From Bacteroidota bacterium (GTDB taxonomy: Bacteria > Bacteroidota > Bacteroidia > Chitinophagales > BACL12): a DNA stretch of 64,000 nucleotides. Shown one piece after another: positions 54,001 through 62,212 of this stretch. Position 1 is the first letter of the stretch. The number at the start of each line of letters is the position of its first letter. The DNA lies in assembly GCA_016706255.1 (NCBI GenBank), contig JADJJZ010000003.1, positions 62,001 through 126,000 of the forward strand, written 5' to 3'. A program made the position numbers and the translations under genes. The notes beneath the pieces were generated by a model. It did no database searches, was not told where the DNA came from, and saw only the letters and a program-made list of their open reading frames with translations.

Positions 54001-54248
54001 TAGCAGTATATCCAAACCCTGCAGATAATTTATTTAATGTAGAAATGGAATTGGATGAATTAAATACAGATGCAACTGTTACTGTGTTTAACATTTTAGG
54101 TGAAGTTGTTTACAATGCACAAGTAGCGTTGTTCAACGGAACTTTAAATACAACAGTTGATGCTTCATCGTTTACATCAGGTGCCTATATCGTATCTGTA
54201 AGTGTGAATGGAAAAATGTATACTACTAATTTAATGATTACAGAATAA
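51045..54248 (+). CDS. Secreted MopE-repeat (putative metal-binding) protein with T9SS sorting domain
   Basis: This 1067-residue protein has a signal peptide (ends GLFAQ), an N-terminal beta-sandwich domain (about 30-225; YSQNFSGLLHTSTTYPAGWQ ... FAVDNVSVD), and then nine repeats of about 67 residues (about 228-820). Each repeat holds YYADxDGDGYG, an acidic DxDxDG loop, a CxxxPxGY segment, TDCDDxDxxINPG and EICNGIDDDCDG, the MopE-type motif (Cys-rich, Asp-rich). Units 2-5 have CVGGFDDG in place of CDGNIDDG. Ig-like domains (about 825-985) and a T9SS type A tail (LAVYPNPADNLFNVEM) close it. Calcium or copper binding is known or proposed for the repeat family; the surface role is inferred. Confidence 0.9.
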   Translation: MKFLYKISSKRLFLGCALMVSTGLFAQTNPTPQAIPYSQNFSGLLHTSTTYPAGWQGWKVSSAATNTYQTVAATGDQALIASSSASNNSGGVHNYNGKIGELASGSTNPAIALALVTTGSSNIKVTYDIMVIRNPYDGGANNRINEATLQYRVGNTGAFTTLTGIEYQSGTTLQTTTGVTTPQNPQTKSITLPSACDNQPIVQIRWISKDVTGGGSRPSFAVDNVSVDADNDNDTYVSSLDCNDNDATIYPGATEICNFIDDDCDATADNGITYLAVYDDADGDTYGAGLAANYCTFPGAGYSLNNTDCDDANGSINPGATEICNGLDDDCVGGFDDGLTFLDYYADVDGDGYGQGAAFGFCEAPGAPYVLLTGDCDDADENINPGATEICNGLDDDCVGGFDDGLTFLDYYADVDGDGYGQGAAFGFCEAPGAPYVLLTGDCNDADPSINPGATEICNGLDDDCVGGFDDGLTFLDYYADVDGDGYGQGAAFGFCEAPGAPYVLLTGDCNDADASINPGATEICNGLDDDCVGGFDDGLTFLDYYADIDGDGYGQGAAFGFCEVPGAPYVLITGDCDDADATVYPGVIDLCNGIDNDCDGNIDDDALFTTYYLDNDGDNYGDQLFAGTTFCYVPAAPYVLDNTDCNDADASINPGASEICNAIDEDCDGIADDGLTFTTYYKDNDGDGYGDGTYGTATTCDGAPATYVADNTDCEDFNDAINPAAIEVCNFIDDNCSGISDEGLPILTFYQDADGDNFGNPLATLEACGPYGAMWITNNEDCDDTNDAVYPGATEICDGLDNNCDGNVDDGIVTATISPSGVVVTCKGVPQTFTANTGIGYTYQWFKNGNIIVGATSSTYSSNKPANYQVQVNTPEGCFALSEPTGLGVSPNPNANVSAPNGLNMCLATVKLKASFGATYTYQWYLDGTPISGATNFTYFPVTTGNYYCEITNEFDCSRTTATVTVINVCREGLSTEPIAANTTLAVYPNPADNLFNVEMELDELNTDATVTVFNILGEVVYNAQVALFNGTLNTTVDASSFTSGAYIVSVSVNGKMYTTNLMITE
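51999..52802 (+). repeat. Four near-identical 201-bp tandem repeats inside the MopE gene
   Basis: Units start GGTGCAACAGAAATTTGTAA near 51999, 52200, 52401 and 52602, with an exact 201-bp (67-codon) period. Differences are mostly synonymous or at the D(E/P/A) position after GCAGAT. The near-identity at DNA level indicates recent amplification or gene conversion. Confidence 0.9.
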
Positions 54249-54264
54249 TCATTAAACAATAAAC

Positions 54265-54304
54265 AAAAAACCGGTTGTTGAATAATCAGCAACCGGTTTT
54301 TTTT
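54265..54304. terminator. Bidirectional terminator between convergent genes
   Basis: ACCGGTTGTTGA (54270-54281) pairs with TCAGCAACCGGT (54286-54297), flanked by A's on the left and T's on the right, so it can serve both the MopE gene and the convergent 54317-55714 gene. Confidence 0.85.
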
Positions 54305-54316
54305 ATGTGGTTTGTT

Positions 54317-55714
54317 TTACATTTCAATTAATCTGTTCAGTAAAAGTCCATACTGTGCTAAAGTGCTTTTTTGCATTTCAGCCAGCATAAATTTTTCATC
54401 CTCATCAAACAAACGATGTTTTTGTTTGTTTTTGATAATTACTTTTATGAGTCGGCTGTGGTAAGTATATTCAGGAATTAAAATATGCATTTTTTTAGAG
54501 CGCATAAATTTTAAATTCTTTTCAGCAAGAACTAGCGCAGTTTTATAATCTCGGTTCAGGTAATGATAGGCTGCAGTTAATTCGCGTAAGGCAAATTGAA
54601 ATTGCAGCGATGATGTTTTTGTTGTAAGTTTATGCAGCGCATCAAGTTTGATAGCTGCTTCTTCAAATCGACTGGTATGAATAAGGAATTTTACGCATTG
54701 AATTAATGCCGACAAATAAAAATTCCCGTTGCTATCTCCAAAAAACTTCTCAAAATATTCTTTACAAATGGTTTCGGCTAAATCGTAACGACCCATTACC
54801 AGGCACATTTGGAAATATTCTGCAACATAAATGTACCAACGCAATGGTTCATTTACATTGATGCGGCCATACAAACTATGATAAATATTAAAAGCCTCTT
54901 CAAATTCACTGCTCATAAATAATATCTGAGCATAATGCCATTGTGCAGTTAATATTTCGGCTTCTGTAAAGGCTTCTTTGTAGCTGAGAAATAAATCATT
55001 TATTTTGCTGATATAAATTCGGCTCTGGGTAAAATCTTTGAGCAGATTATTTAAAAAAATACCACACAACTTGGCTTTGTATAAACACATTGCCGAATTA
55101 ATAGCAGCTGCTTCACTAATAAGCCGTTCCAGTTTTGAAAATAATTCTTTGTGCCGCTGTGCTTCTGTAAAATCAGCTTTAGTTGTGCTGATATTAATTT
55201 CTTTTCTAAATATGGAAATTTTTATCCAAAGCTGGGTTTCGTCAAAAGTAGCTTTCGGGCAATCCTCTAAAATAGCATCACTAATACGCTGAACCTCTGT
55301 ATCAACATTTTGAACTGCAGTATTAAATAATAACCATTCGAAATAAAATTTATAAAATTCGAATTTTTCGTTTTTGTCTTTTGATAAAAGAATTACTTTT
55401 TGTTCATGGTGTTTTAATATACGCAGCGACGCTTTCCATAAACCATTTTTCTGATCAAGATAATTTATCTGGTGATAAATATTGGTGCCGGCTATCGATT
55501 CAATTACCTTTTTAAATAAAATGGAATTGATTTTATCCAGATGTGAGGTAGTAATATTCAATCGTTTGCACACAGTAGAAGATGGAAATATCTTGCTGTG
55601 TAATTGCAACATCTGTTGCAAAACGTCCCGTTCACGATCCTGAAACGGCAAAGCCAAAACCTTGTCAGTTTCAGTTGGGCTCAGCGTTTTAATTAGCTGA
55701 TAAATAATTGGCAT
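54317..55714 (-). CDS. Hypothetical helical (TPR-like) protein, 465 aa
   Basis: No signal peptide and no membrane segment are seen, so it is probably cytoplasmic. The first 75 residues (IIYQLIKTLSPTETDKVLAL ... VCKRLNITTSHLDKINSILFKKVIESI) resemble a winged-helix-like or helical N-terminal region. The remainder is a run of amphipathic helices consistent with TPR repeats (TAQWHYAQILFMSSEFEEAFNIYHSLY, FEEAAIKLDALHKL, FALRELTAAYHYLNRDYKTALVLAEKNL). I have seen similar layouts in Bacteroidota proteins of unknown function. It has a TACCTTTG box 31 nt upstream and shares a terminator with the MopE gene. Confidence 0.75.
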   Translation of the reverse strand: MPIIYQLIKTLSPTETDKVLALPFQDRERDVLQQMLQLHSKIFPSSTVCKRLNITTSHLDKINSILFKKVIESIAGTNIYHQINYLDQKNGLWKASLRILKHHEQKVILLSKDKNEKFEFYKFYFEWLLFNTAVQNVDTEVQRISDAILEDCPKATFDETQLWIKISIFRKEINISTTKADFTEAQRHKELFSKLERLISEAAAINSAMCLYKAKLCGIFLNNLLKDFTQSRIYISKINDLFLSYKEAFTEAEILTAQWHYAQILFMSSEFEEAFNIYHSLYGRINVNEPLRWYIYVAEYFQMCLVMGRYDLAETICKEYFEKFFGDSNGNFYLSALIQCVKFLIHTSRFEEAAIKLDALHKLTTKTSSLQFQFALRELTAAYHYLNRDYKTALVLAEKNLKFMRSKKMHILIPEYTYHSRLIKVIIKNKQKHRLFDEDEKFMLAEMQKSTLAQYGLLLNRLIEM

Positions 55715-55745
55715 ACTTTAGATAGCTGTTGTGTGTTGTCGCACT

Positions 55746-55753
55746 CAAAGGTA
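55746..55753 (-). promoter_or_regulatory. TAnnTTTG box for the TPR-like gene
   Basis: The minus strand reads TACCTTTG, 31 nt before the ATG at 55714. Confidence 0.5.
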
Positions 55754-56114
55754 AGGTTTTTATGTAAGGAATAACCAGTTTTAAGCATGGTTTGCCTATC
55801 TTTTTTGCTGTTTTACAAAAAGGGGTATATTTAAAATTGAGCCTTATAATGACGAAACACCTTGCCGCTTGTGAATTTCAAGCTAATTTATAGTTAAAAA
55901 TCGATTAAGATTATGGAATAATTAGGATGCTTAAAGTTTTAACTTTTCACTCAATTTGCTGTGTACACATATAATGCCTTAAAAATTACGTGCTCAAGTA
56001 ACTCCAAAAATTGATTCCTATCGCTCAAGGAGCCAAGATTTTTAGTAACTAACTATAAATACTCTTGCTTTTTCCTCAAATTTGCTATCCATTTTACTTA
56101 TTAACCCAAATTTT
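55754..56114. other. Intergenic stretch with no supportable gene
   Basis: AT-rich, no open frame, no hairpin with T-tract and no TAnnTTTG box clearly placed for the downstream gene. I see nothing definite here. Confidence 0.5.
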
Positions 56115-57508
56115 ATGAACCTAAAATTTACACTCAAAGCAGGTTTACGAACGCTTGTGGTGTTGATGCTATTTGTTAGCAGCAACGTACTTTTGGCCAA
56201 AGTGGTATTTATGAAAGTTATGCTGTGCTCAATATTAACGGCGCTGGTAATGCTTTCTATGATATGCAGGCCATAACCGGAAACCCCGATTTACAGGGCG
56301 CTAACCTCGGTACCTTTACAATAGGTGCCGGCAATTCACTGGTAATTGCCGGTGGCGAAAACAAAACGTTTAAATGTTCACCATGCGATATTACCAATGG
56401 TAATTTGTGGTATCGCGTTTGGTCGGGAAGCCCCTCAGGCTCTTTTTCAAGCATTGGCCTTGCTTTTAACAGCAACCTTGGAACAGGTTGCGGTGGCAAC
56501 GACCAAAAATGGCAAACACTTTCCGAACCACCAATATTCTTACAGGCCTGCCTGCCGGAAGTTATACTTTGAAATTTATAGCACAGCCGACTACACTGGT
56601 TGCGGAACCGGAACAAATTACTCAAGTAATGGAGGTGCCAATTATCAGGCAACATTTACCGTTAATTGCCCTGTTATTACCGTAAGTGAAACACATATTG
56701 ATGCAACGTGTATAGGCGGAAGTAATAAGGGTAGTATTGATTTATCAGTGAGTGGAAGAGCGCCGTTTACTGCACCGATAACACAAAATACTGCGCAGGA
56801 TTTTAATACATTATTAAATACAGGTACAAACAATCCATGGGCTGATAATACTACTTTAGCAAATTGGTATTCAAACAGAATAACTTATTGCCAACACAGG
56901 AAGTTCAAATACTGGTTGGTGCCTTATAGCTTTGGTTCAACAGATTCAACGACCGATGTTTAGGATCATTAGGTGGTTCTGCGAACCCTTTATTATATGG
57001 TGTCAAATTACAAATAGAACAGGTGAAACTTCAAATTCAGTAAACGTAACATTTACTGGCGAACAATGGAGAACGGAGGCTCAACATCTGTTGCAACAAC
57101 ATTAGATTTTGATTATCAAAAAATGCATCAATCATTAGCTACCGGAACTTGGACAGATGTTAATACATTAGATTTACAAGTCCAATTGCTACTGCTACAG
57201 CGGCTGCATTGGATGGAAATTTAGCCGCCAACAGAATCAACTTTAATCAAATCGTTTTCAGTAACAATTCTACCAGGAGAAACAATTTGGTTACGATGGT
57301 AAGATATTGATAATACATCAAATGATCATGGATTTTGGTGTTGATGATTTAATCGTGACATTGAACAGCGGTTACAGTTAATTATTATGGATACTCATGG
57401 TCAAATGGAGCAACTTCTCAGGATATTTCCGCCTTAACAACAAATACATATTCAGTAACAGTTACTGATGCAAATGGTTGTACGGGTACTAATAATATTT
57501 TTGTTGAA
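56115..57508 (+). pseudogene. Frameshifted N-terminal region of the second MopE-repeat protein
   Basis: ATG 56115 starts a good signal peptide (NLKFTLKAGLRTLVVLMLFVSSNVLLA). At about 56198 the meaningful frame shifts to GQSGIYESYAVLNINGAGNA. It shifts again near 56525 (TTNILTGLPAGSYTL) and near 56571 (EIYSTADYTGCGTG), and further changes fall between 56890 and 57180 (NTGSSNTGG, YSFGSTDST, DRCLGSLGGSANP, TNRTGET, NGGSTSVATTLDF, TGTWTDVN). At least eight frame changes can be traced. The pieces are in the right order for the beta-sandwich domain preceding the repeats, so this is one coding region interrupted by small indels, either a decaying gene or a low-quality sequence patch. The last open segment begins at about 57365 (YGYSWSNGATSQDI) and continues into the repeats. 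Confidence 0.8.
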
Positions 57509-60500
57509 TTGACAGGTCAATCTGTTTATTATGCAGATTCAGATGGCGATGGTTATGGTGATAATGATGTAAGTGAAACTGCCTGTTCACCTTCAGTTGG
57601 ATATGTTGCAGATAACACCGATTGCAATGATACAAACGGTGCAATTAATCCGGGTGAAATAGAAATTTGTAATGAGATAGATGATAATTGCGATGGAAAT
57701 ATCGATGAGGGTGTATTAAATACTTTTTATGCAGATATTGATGTTGATGGTTTTGGAAATTCAGCAATGTCTACCGAAGCGTGCACAGCACCTGTTAATT
57801 TTGTAATGGATAATACCGATTGTGATGATAACAATGACGCAATAAATCCTTTAGCTACAGAAATTTGTGATGGTATTGACAACAACTGCGATGGTAATAT
57901 CGATGAAGCAGTTTTAAATACTTATTATGCTGATGTAGATTTAGATACCTATGGTGATATTTTAGCAACAACAATGGAGTGTTCTGCGCCAATTGGATAT
58001 GTTGCAGATAATACTGATTGTGATGATGCCAACGACGCAATTAATCCCGGTGCGACAGAAATTTGTAATGCTATTGATGATAACTGCGATGGTAATAATG
58101 ATGAAGGTTTAACATTCACATTATATTATGCAGATAATGATGGTGATACTTATGGTAATGCAATAATGACTGCTGAAACTTGCGACGGTGCACCAATTGG
58201 TTTTGTATCTGATGATACAGATTGTGATGATAGTGATGCAGCAATTAATCCTGCAGCAACAGAAATTTGTGATGGTATTGATAACGATTGCGATGGTAAT
58301 ATCGACGAAGGTGTATTAAACACTTATTATGCTGATGCTGATGGCGATACCTATGGTGATATTTTATCATCAACAACTGCATGTTCGGCTCCTATAGGTT
58401 ATGTTGCTAATAGTAACGATTGTGATGATAGTGATGCAGCAATTAATCCTGCAGCTACCGAAATTTGTAACGGTGTTGATGATGATTGTGATGGTTCAAC
58501 CGATGAAGGTTTAACTTTCACAACTTATTATGCTGATGCTGAAGGTGATGGATTTGGTGATCCTGCATCAAGTGTTACTGCATGTGCAACTCCTGTTGGA
58601 TATGTAGCTAATAATATTGATTGTCAACCATTATTTATCACTTATGCTGATGCTGATGGTGACTATTTTGGTTATGGTGCTCCAATTCCATGTGGTCCGG
58701 TAATTAATAATTCAGATTGTGATGATACACAATTATTATATGCTGATTCCGATGGTGATGGTTTTGGTGCAGGCCCTGCAATTGAATGTGGTGTGCCAAC
58801 AAATACCGATTGCGCTCCATTTAACAATGCCATTTATCCGGGTGCTATTGAAATTTGCAACGGTATAGATGAAGATTGTGATGGCAATGTAGATGATGGT
58901 GTATTAAATACTTATTATGCAGATGCAGATGGTGATACTTATGGTGATGCAACTTCAAGCACTGAAGCTTGTTCAACTCCGGTAGGTTATGTATCTGATG
59001 CAACAGATTGTAATGATGCAGATGATGCAATTAATCCTGCAGCAACTGAAATTTGCAACTTTGTTGATGATGATTGTGATGGTATAACTGATGATGGTAT
59101 TACTTACTTAATTTATTATACTGATGCAGATAATGATAATTATGGTACTGGTTTAGGTGCAAATTATTGCGCTGACCCTGGTTTAGGATATTCAAATAAT
59201 AATTCGGATTGTGATGATACAAATGGTTCCGTAAATCCAGGTGCCACAGAAGTATGTAACGGTGTTGATGATGATTGTAACGGAGATATTGATGAAGGTT
59301 TAACGTTCATTACATATTATGCCGATGCTGATGGTGATACACATGGTGATGCTGCTGTTTCTACAACAACTTGCGATGGCGCACCTATGGGTTATGTATT
59401 AAATAGTGATGATTGTGATGATAATAATGATGCTATTTATCCGGGCGTAATTGATTTATGTAATGGCATCGATAACGACTGCGATGGTAATATCGATGAT
59501 GATGCATTATTTACAACTTATTATTTAGATAACGATGGTGATACTTATGGTGATCAATTAGATGCCGGAACTACATTCTGTTATGTTCCTGCCGCACCTT
59601 ATGTATTAGATAATACAGATTGTAATGATGCAGATGCTTCTATTAATCCTGGTGCATCAGAAATTTGTAATGCAATAGATGAAAATTGTGATGGTATTTC
59701 CGATGACGGATTAACATTCACAACTTATTATGCTGATGCGGATGGTGATATTTATGGTAATGCTGCTATAACTACAACAACATGTGATGGTGCTCCGGTA
59801 GGTTACGTTATTGATGATACAGATTGTGATGATTCAGATGCATCAATAAATCCTGGTGCAACAGAAATATGTAATGCAATGGATGAAGATTGTGATGGTA
59901 TTGTAGATGACGGATTAACATTCACAACTTATTATGCAGATGCAGATGGTGATACTTATGGTAATGCTGCTGTTACTACAACAACATGTGATGGTGCTCC
60001 GGTAGGTTATGTTATTGATGATACAGATTGTGATGATTCAGATGCATCAATAAATCCTGGTGCAACAGAAATTTGTAATGCGATGGATGAAGATTGTGAT
60101 GGTATTGCCGATGACGGATTAACATTCACAACTTATTATGCAGATGCAGATGGTGATACACATGGTGATGTTGCTGTTTCTACAACAACTTGCGATGGTG
60201 CTCCAATGGGTTATGTATTAAATAGTGATGATTGTGATGATACAGATGATACTGTTTATCCGGGCGTAATTGATTTATGTAACGGAATCGATAACGACTG
60301 CGATGGAAATATCGATGATGATGCATTATTCACAACTTATTATTTAGATAATGATGGTGATACTTATGGTGACCAATTAGATGGTGGAACAACATTCTGT
60401 TATGTTCCAGCAGCACCTTATGTTTTAGATAATACAGATTGTAATGATGCAGATGCATCAATTAATCCTGGTGCAACAGAAATATGTAATGCAATGGATG

Positions 60501-62110
60501 AAGATTGTGATGGTATTGCAGATGACGGATTAACATTCACAACTTATTATGCAGATGCAGATGCTGATACTTATGGTAATGCTGCTGTTACAACAACAAC
60601 ATGTGATGGTGCTCCAATGGGTTATGTAATTGACGATACTGATTGTGATGATGCGGATGGTTCAATTAATCCGGGTGCATCAGAAATTTGTAACGCGATA
60701 GATGAAGATTGTGATGGTATTGCAGATGATGGATTAACATTCACAACTTATTATGCAGATGCGGATGGTGATACACATGGTGATGCTGCTGTTACAACAA
60801 CAACATGCGATGGTGCTCCAATGGGTTATGTATTAAATAGTGATGATTGTGATGATACTGATGATACCGTTTATCCTGGTGTAATTGATTTATGCAATGG
60901 CATCGATAACGACTGCGATGGCAATATCGATGATGATGCATTATTCACAACTTATTATTTAGATAACGATGGTGATACTTATGGTGACCAATTAGATGCC
61001 GGAACAACATTCTGTTATGTTCCAGCAGCACCTTATGTATTAGATAATACAGATTGTAATGATGCAGACGCTTCTATTAATCCGGGTGCATCAGAAATTT
61101 GTAATGCGATAGATGAGGATTGTGATGGTATTGCAGATGACGGATTAACATTCACAACTTATTTTGCAGATACAGATGCTGATACTTATGGTGATGCATT
61201 TAATACAACAACAACTTGTGATGGTTTACCTTCAGGTTATGTAACAGATAATACTGATTGTGATGATACACAAAACACTGTTTATCCTGGTGCAGTTGAA
61301 ATTTGTGATGGTTTAGATAATAACTGTGATGGTAACTTTGATGAAGGAACAGTAACTGCATCAATATCACCTGCAGGTTCAGTTCAAACTTGTAAAGGTG
61401 TTCCAACAACATTAACTGCAAATACCGGTTTAGGTTATACTTATCAGTGGTTTAAAAATGGTAATATCATTGTAGGTGCAACTGCATCAACTTATGGTGC
61501 AAATAAACCTGGTAATTATCAGGTTCAGGTAAATAGTCCTGAAGGATGTTTTGCATTATCTACACCAACTGTTGTTTCTGTATTGGCAAATCCAAATGCA
61601 AATGCATCAGCTCCAAACGGAACAAGTCTTTGTACTACTGTTAAATTAAAAGTAAGTTACGATGCAACTTACACTTGGCAGTGGAAAAAAGACGGAACAC
61701 CAATTCCGGGTGCTAACAACTATTTATATTTCCCAACAACTGCCGGTTCATATACTTGCCTTGTTACAGCTGCAACAGGTTGTTCAAGAGAATCAAATGC
61801 AATAGTTGTAACAGCATGTAAAGAAGGTGAAACAGTTGAGCCAATTGCAGAGGAAACATTTGATATGTTCCCTAACCCAACTGAAAGTGAATTTGTAATT
61901 GAATTAAGTATAATTACAAATGCAACTTCTGCAGATGTGCAATTATTTAATATCATGGGTGAAATTGTTTACAATAACAATGTTTCCGTTAACAATGGAA
62001 ATATCAGCGAAAGCATCACATTAAATGATGCCGTTCCTGCAGGTATGTATATTGTTAAAGTAACAGTTGATGGTAAAGAGTTTACCAAACAATTAATATT
62101 GCAGAAATAA
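57509..62110 (+). CDS. MopE-repeat protein body with Ig-like domains and T9SS sorting domain (5' end frameshifted upstream)
   Basis: This 1533-residue open frame has no natural start: it opens at a TTG and the same frame is open back to 57365, joining the broken N-terminal region. It contains 18 MopE-type repeats of about 67 residues (YYADxDGDxYGx ... DCDDxDxxINPGATEICNxIDxDCDGxxDDG). Unit 6 is degenerate and compound (extra ADADGDYFGYG and ADSDGDGFGAG pieces). Two Ig-like segments follow (TCKGVPTTLTANTGLGYTYQ and CTTVKLKVSYDATYTWQW), and then the T9SS tail (FDMFPNPTESEFVIEL ... AGMYIVKVTVDG). It is a paralogue of the protein at 51045-54248. With its N-terminal part restored it would be close to 2000 residues. 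Calcium or copper binding is a family-based inference. Confidence 0.87.
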   Translation: MTGQSVYYADSDGDGYGDNDVSETACSPSVGYVADNTDCNDTNGAINPGEIEICNEIDDNCDGNIDEGVLNTFYADIDVDGFGNSAMSTEACTAPVNFVMDNTDCDDNNDAINPLATEICDGIDNNCDGNIDEAVLNTYYADVDLDTYGDILATTMECSAPIGYVADNTDCDDANDAINPGATEICNAIDDNCDGNNDEGLTFTLYYADNDGDTYGNAIMTAETCDGAPIGFVSDDTDCDDSDAAINPAATEICDGIDNDCDGNIDEGVLNTYYADADGDTYGDILSSTTACSAPIGYVANSNDCDDSDAAINPAATEICNGVDDDCDGSTDEGLTFTTYYADAEGDGFGDPASSVTACATPVGYVANNIDCQPLFITYADADGDYFGYGAPIPCGPVINNSDCDDTQLLYADSDGDGFGAGPAIECGVPTNTDCAPFNNAIYPGAIEICNGIDEDCDGNVDDGVLNTYYADADGDTYGDATSSTEACSTPVGYVSDATDCNDADDAINPAATEICNFVDDDCDGITDDGITYLIYYTDADNDNYGTGLGANYCADPGLGYSNNNSDCDDTNGSVNPGATEVCNGVDDDCNGDIDEGLTFITYYADADGDTHGDAAVSTTTCDGAPMGYVLNSDDCDDNNDAIYPGVIDLCNGIDNDCDGNIDDDALFTTYYLDNDGDTYGDQLDAGTTFCYVPAAPYVLDNTDCNDADASINPGASEICNAIDENCDGISDDGLTFTTYYADADGDIYGNAAITTTTCDGAPVGYVIDDTDCDDSDASINPGATEICNAMDEDCDGIVDDGLTFTTYYADADGDTYGNAAVTTTTCDGAPVGYVIDDTDCDDSDASINPGATEICNAMDEDCDGIADDGLTFTTYYADADGDTHGDVAVSTTTCDGAPMGYVLNSDDCDDTDDTVYPGVIDLCNGIDNDCDGNIDDDALFTTYYLDNDGDTYGDQLDGGTTFCYVPAAPYVLDNTDCNDADASINPGATEICNAMDEDCDGIADDGLTFTTYYADADADTYGNAAVTTTTCDGAPMGYVIDDTDCDDADGSINPGASEICNAIDEDCDGIADDGLTFTTYYADADGDTHGDAAVTTTTCDGAPMGYVLNSDDCDDTDDTVYPGVIDLCNGIDNDCDGNIDDDALFTTYYLDNDGDTYGDQLDAGTTFCYVPAAPYVLDNTDCNDADASINPGASEICNAIDEDCDGIADDGLTFTTYFADTDADTYGDAFNTTTTCDGLPSGYVTDNTDCDDTQNTVYPGAVEICDGLDNNCDGNFDEGTVTASISPAGSVQTCKGVPTTLTANTGLGYTYQWFKNGNIIVGATASTYGANKPGNYQVQVNSPEGCFALSTPTVVSVLANPNANASAPNGTSLCTTVKLKVSYDATYTWQWKKDGTPIPGANNYLYFPTTAGSYTCLVTAATGCSRESNAIVVTACKEGETVEPIAEETFDMFPNPTESEFVIELSIITNATSADVQLFNIMGEIVYNNNVSVNNGNISESITLNDAVPAGMYIVKVTVDGKEFTKQLILQK

Positions 62111-62127
62111 ATAATTATTTAACCGCT

Positions 62128-62165
62128 AAATCCCGGATTCCACTTTGGATTCCGGGATTTTTTTT
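62128..62165 (+). terminator. Rho-independent terminator after second MopE gene
   Basis: AAATCCCGGATTCCA (62128-62142) pairs with TGGATTCCGGGATTT (62146-62160) and runs into a T-tract (62158-62165). Confidence 0.85.
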
Positions 62166-62176
62166 GCTTAATTTTG
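62145..62176 (+). promoter_or_regulatory. Promoter for third MopE-repeat gene
   Basis: TTG (62145-62147), a 21-nt spacer, and TAATTTTG (62169-62176) fit the -33/-7 pattern. The -33 element lies inside the terminator stem. The ATG is 37 nt downstream. Confidence 0.45.
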
Positions 62177-62212
62177 ATAAATATTTGAACCTGCTCATAA
62201 AGCAACCAAGTC

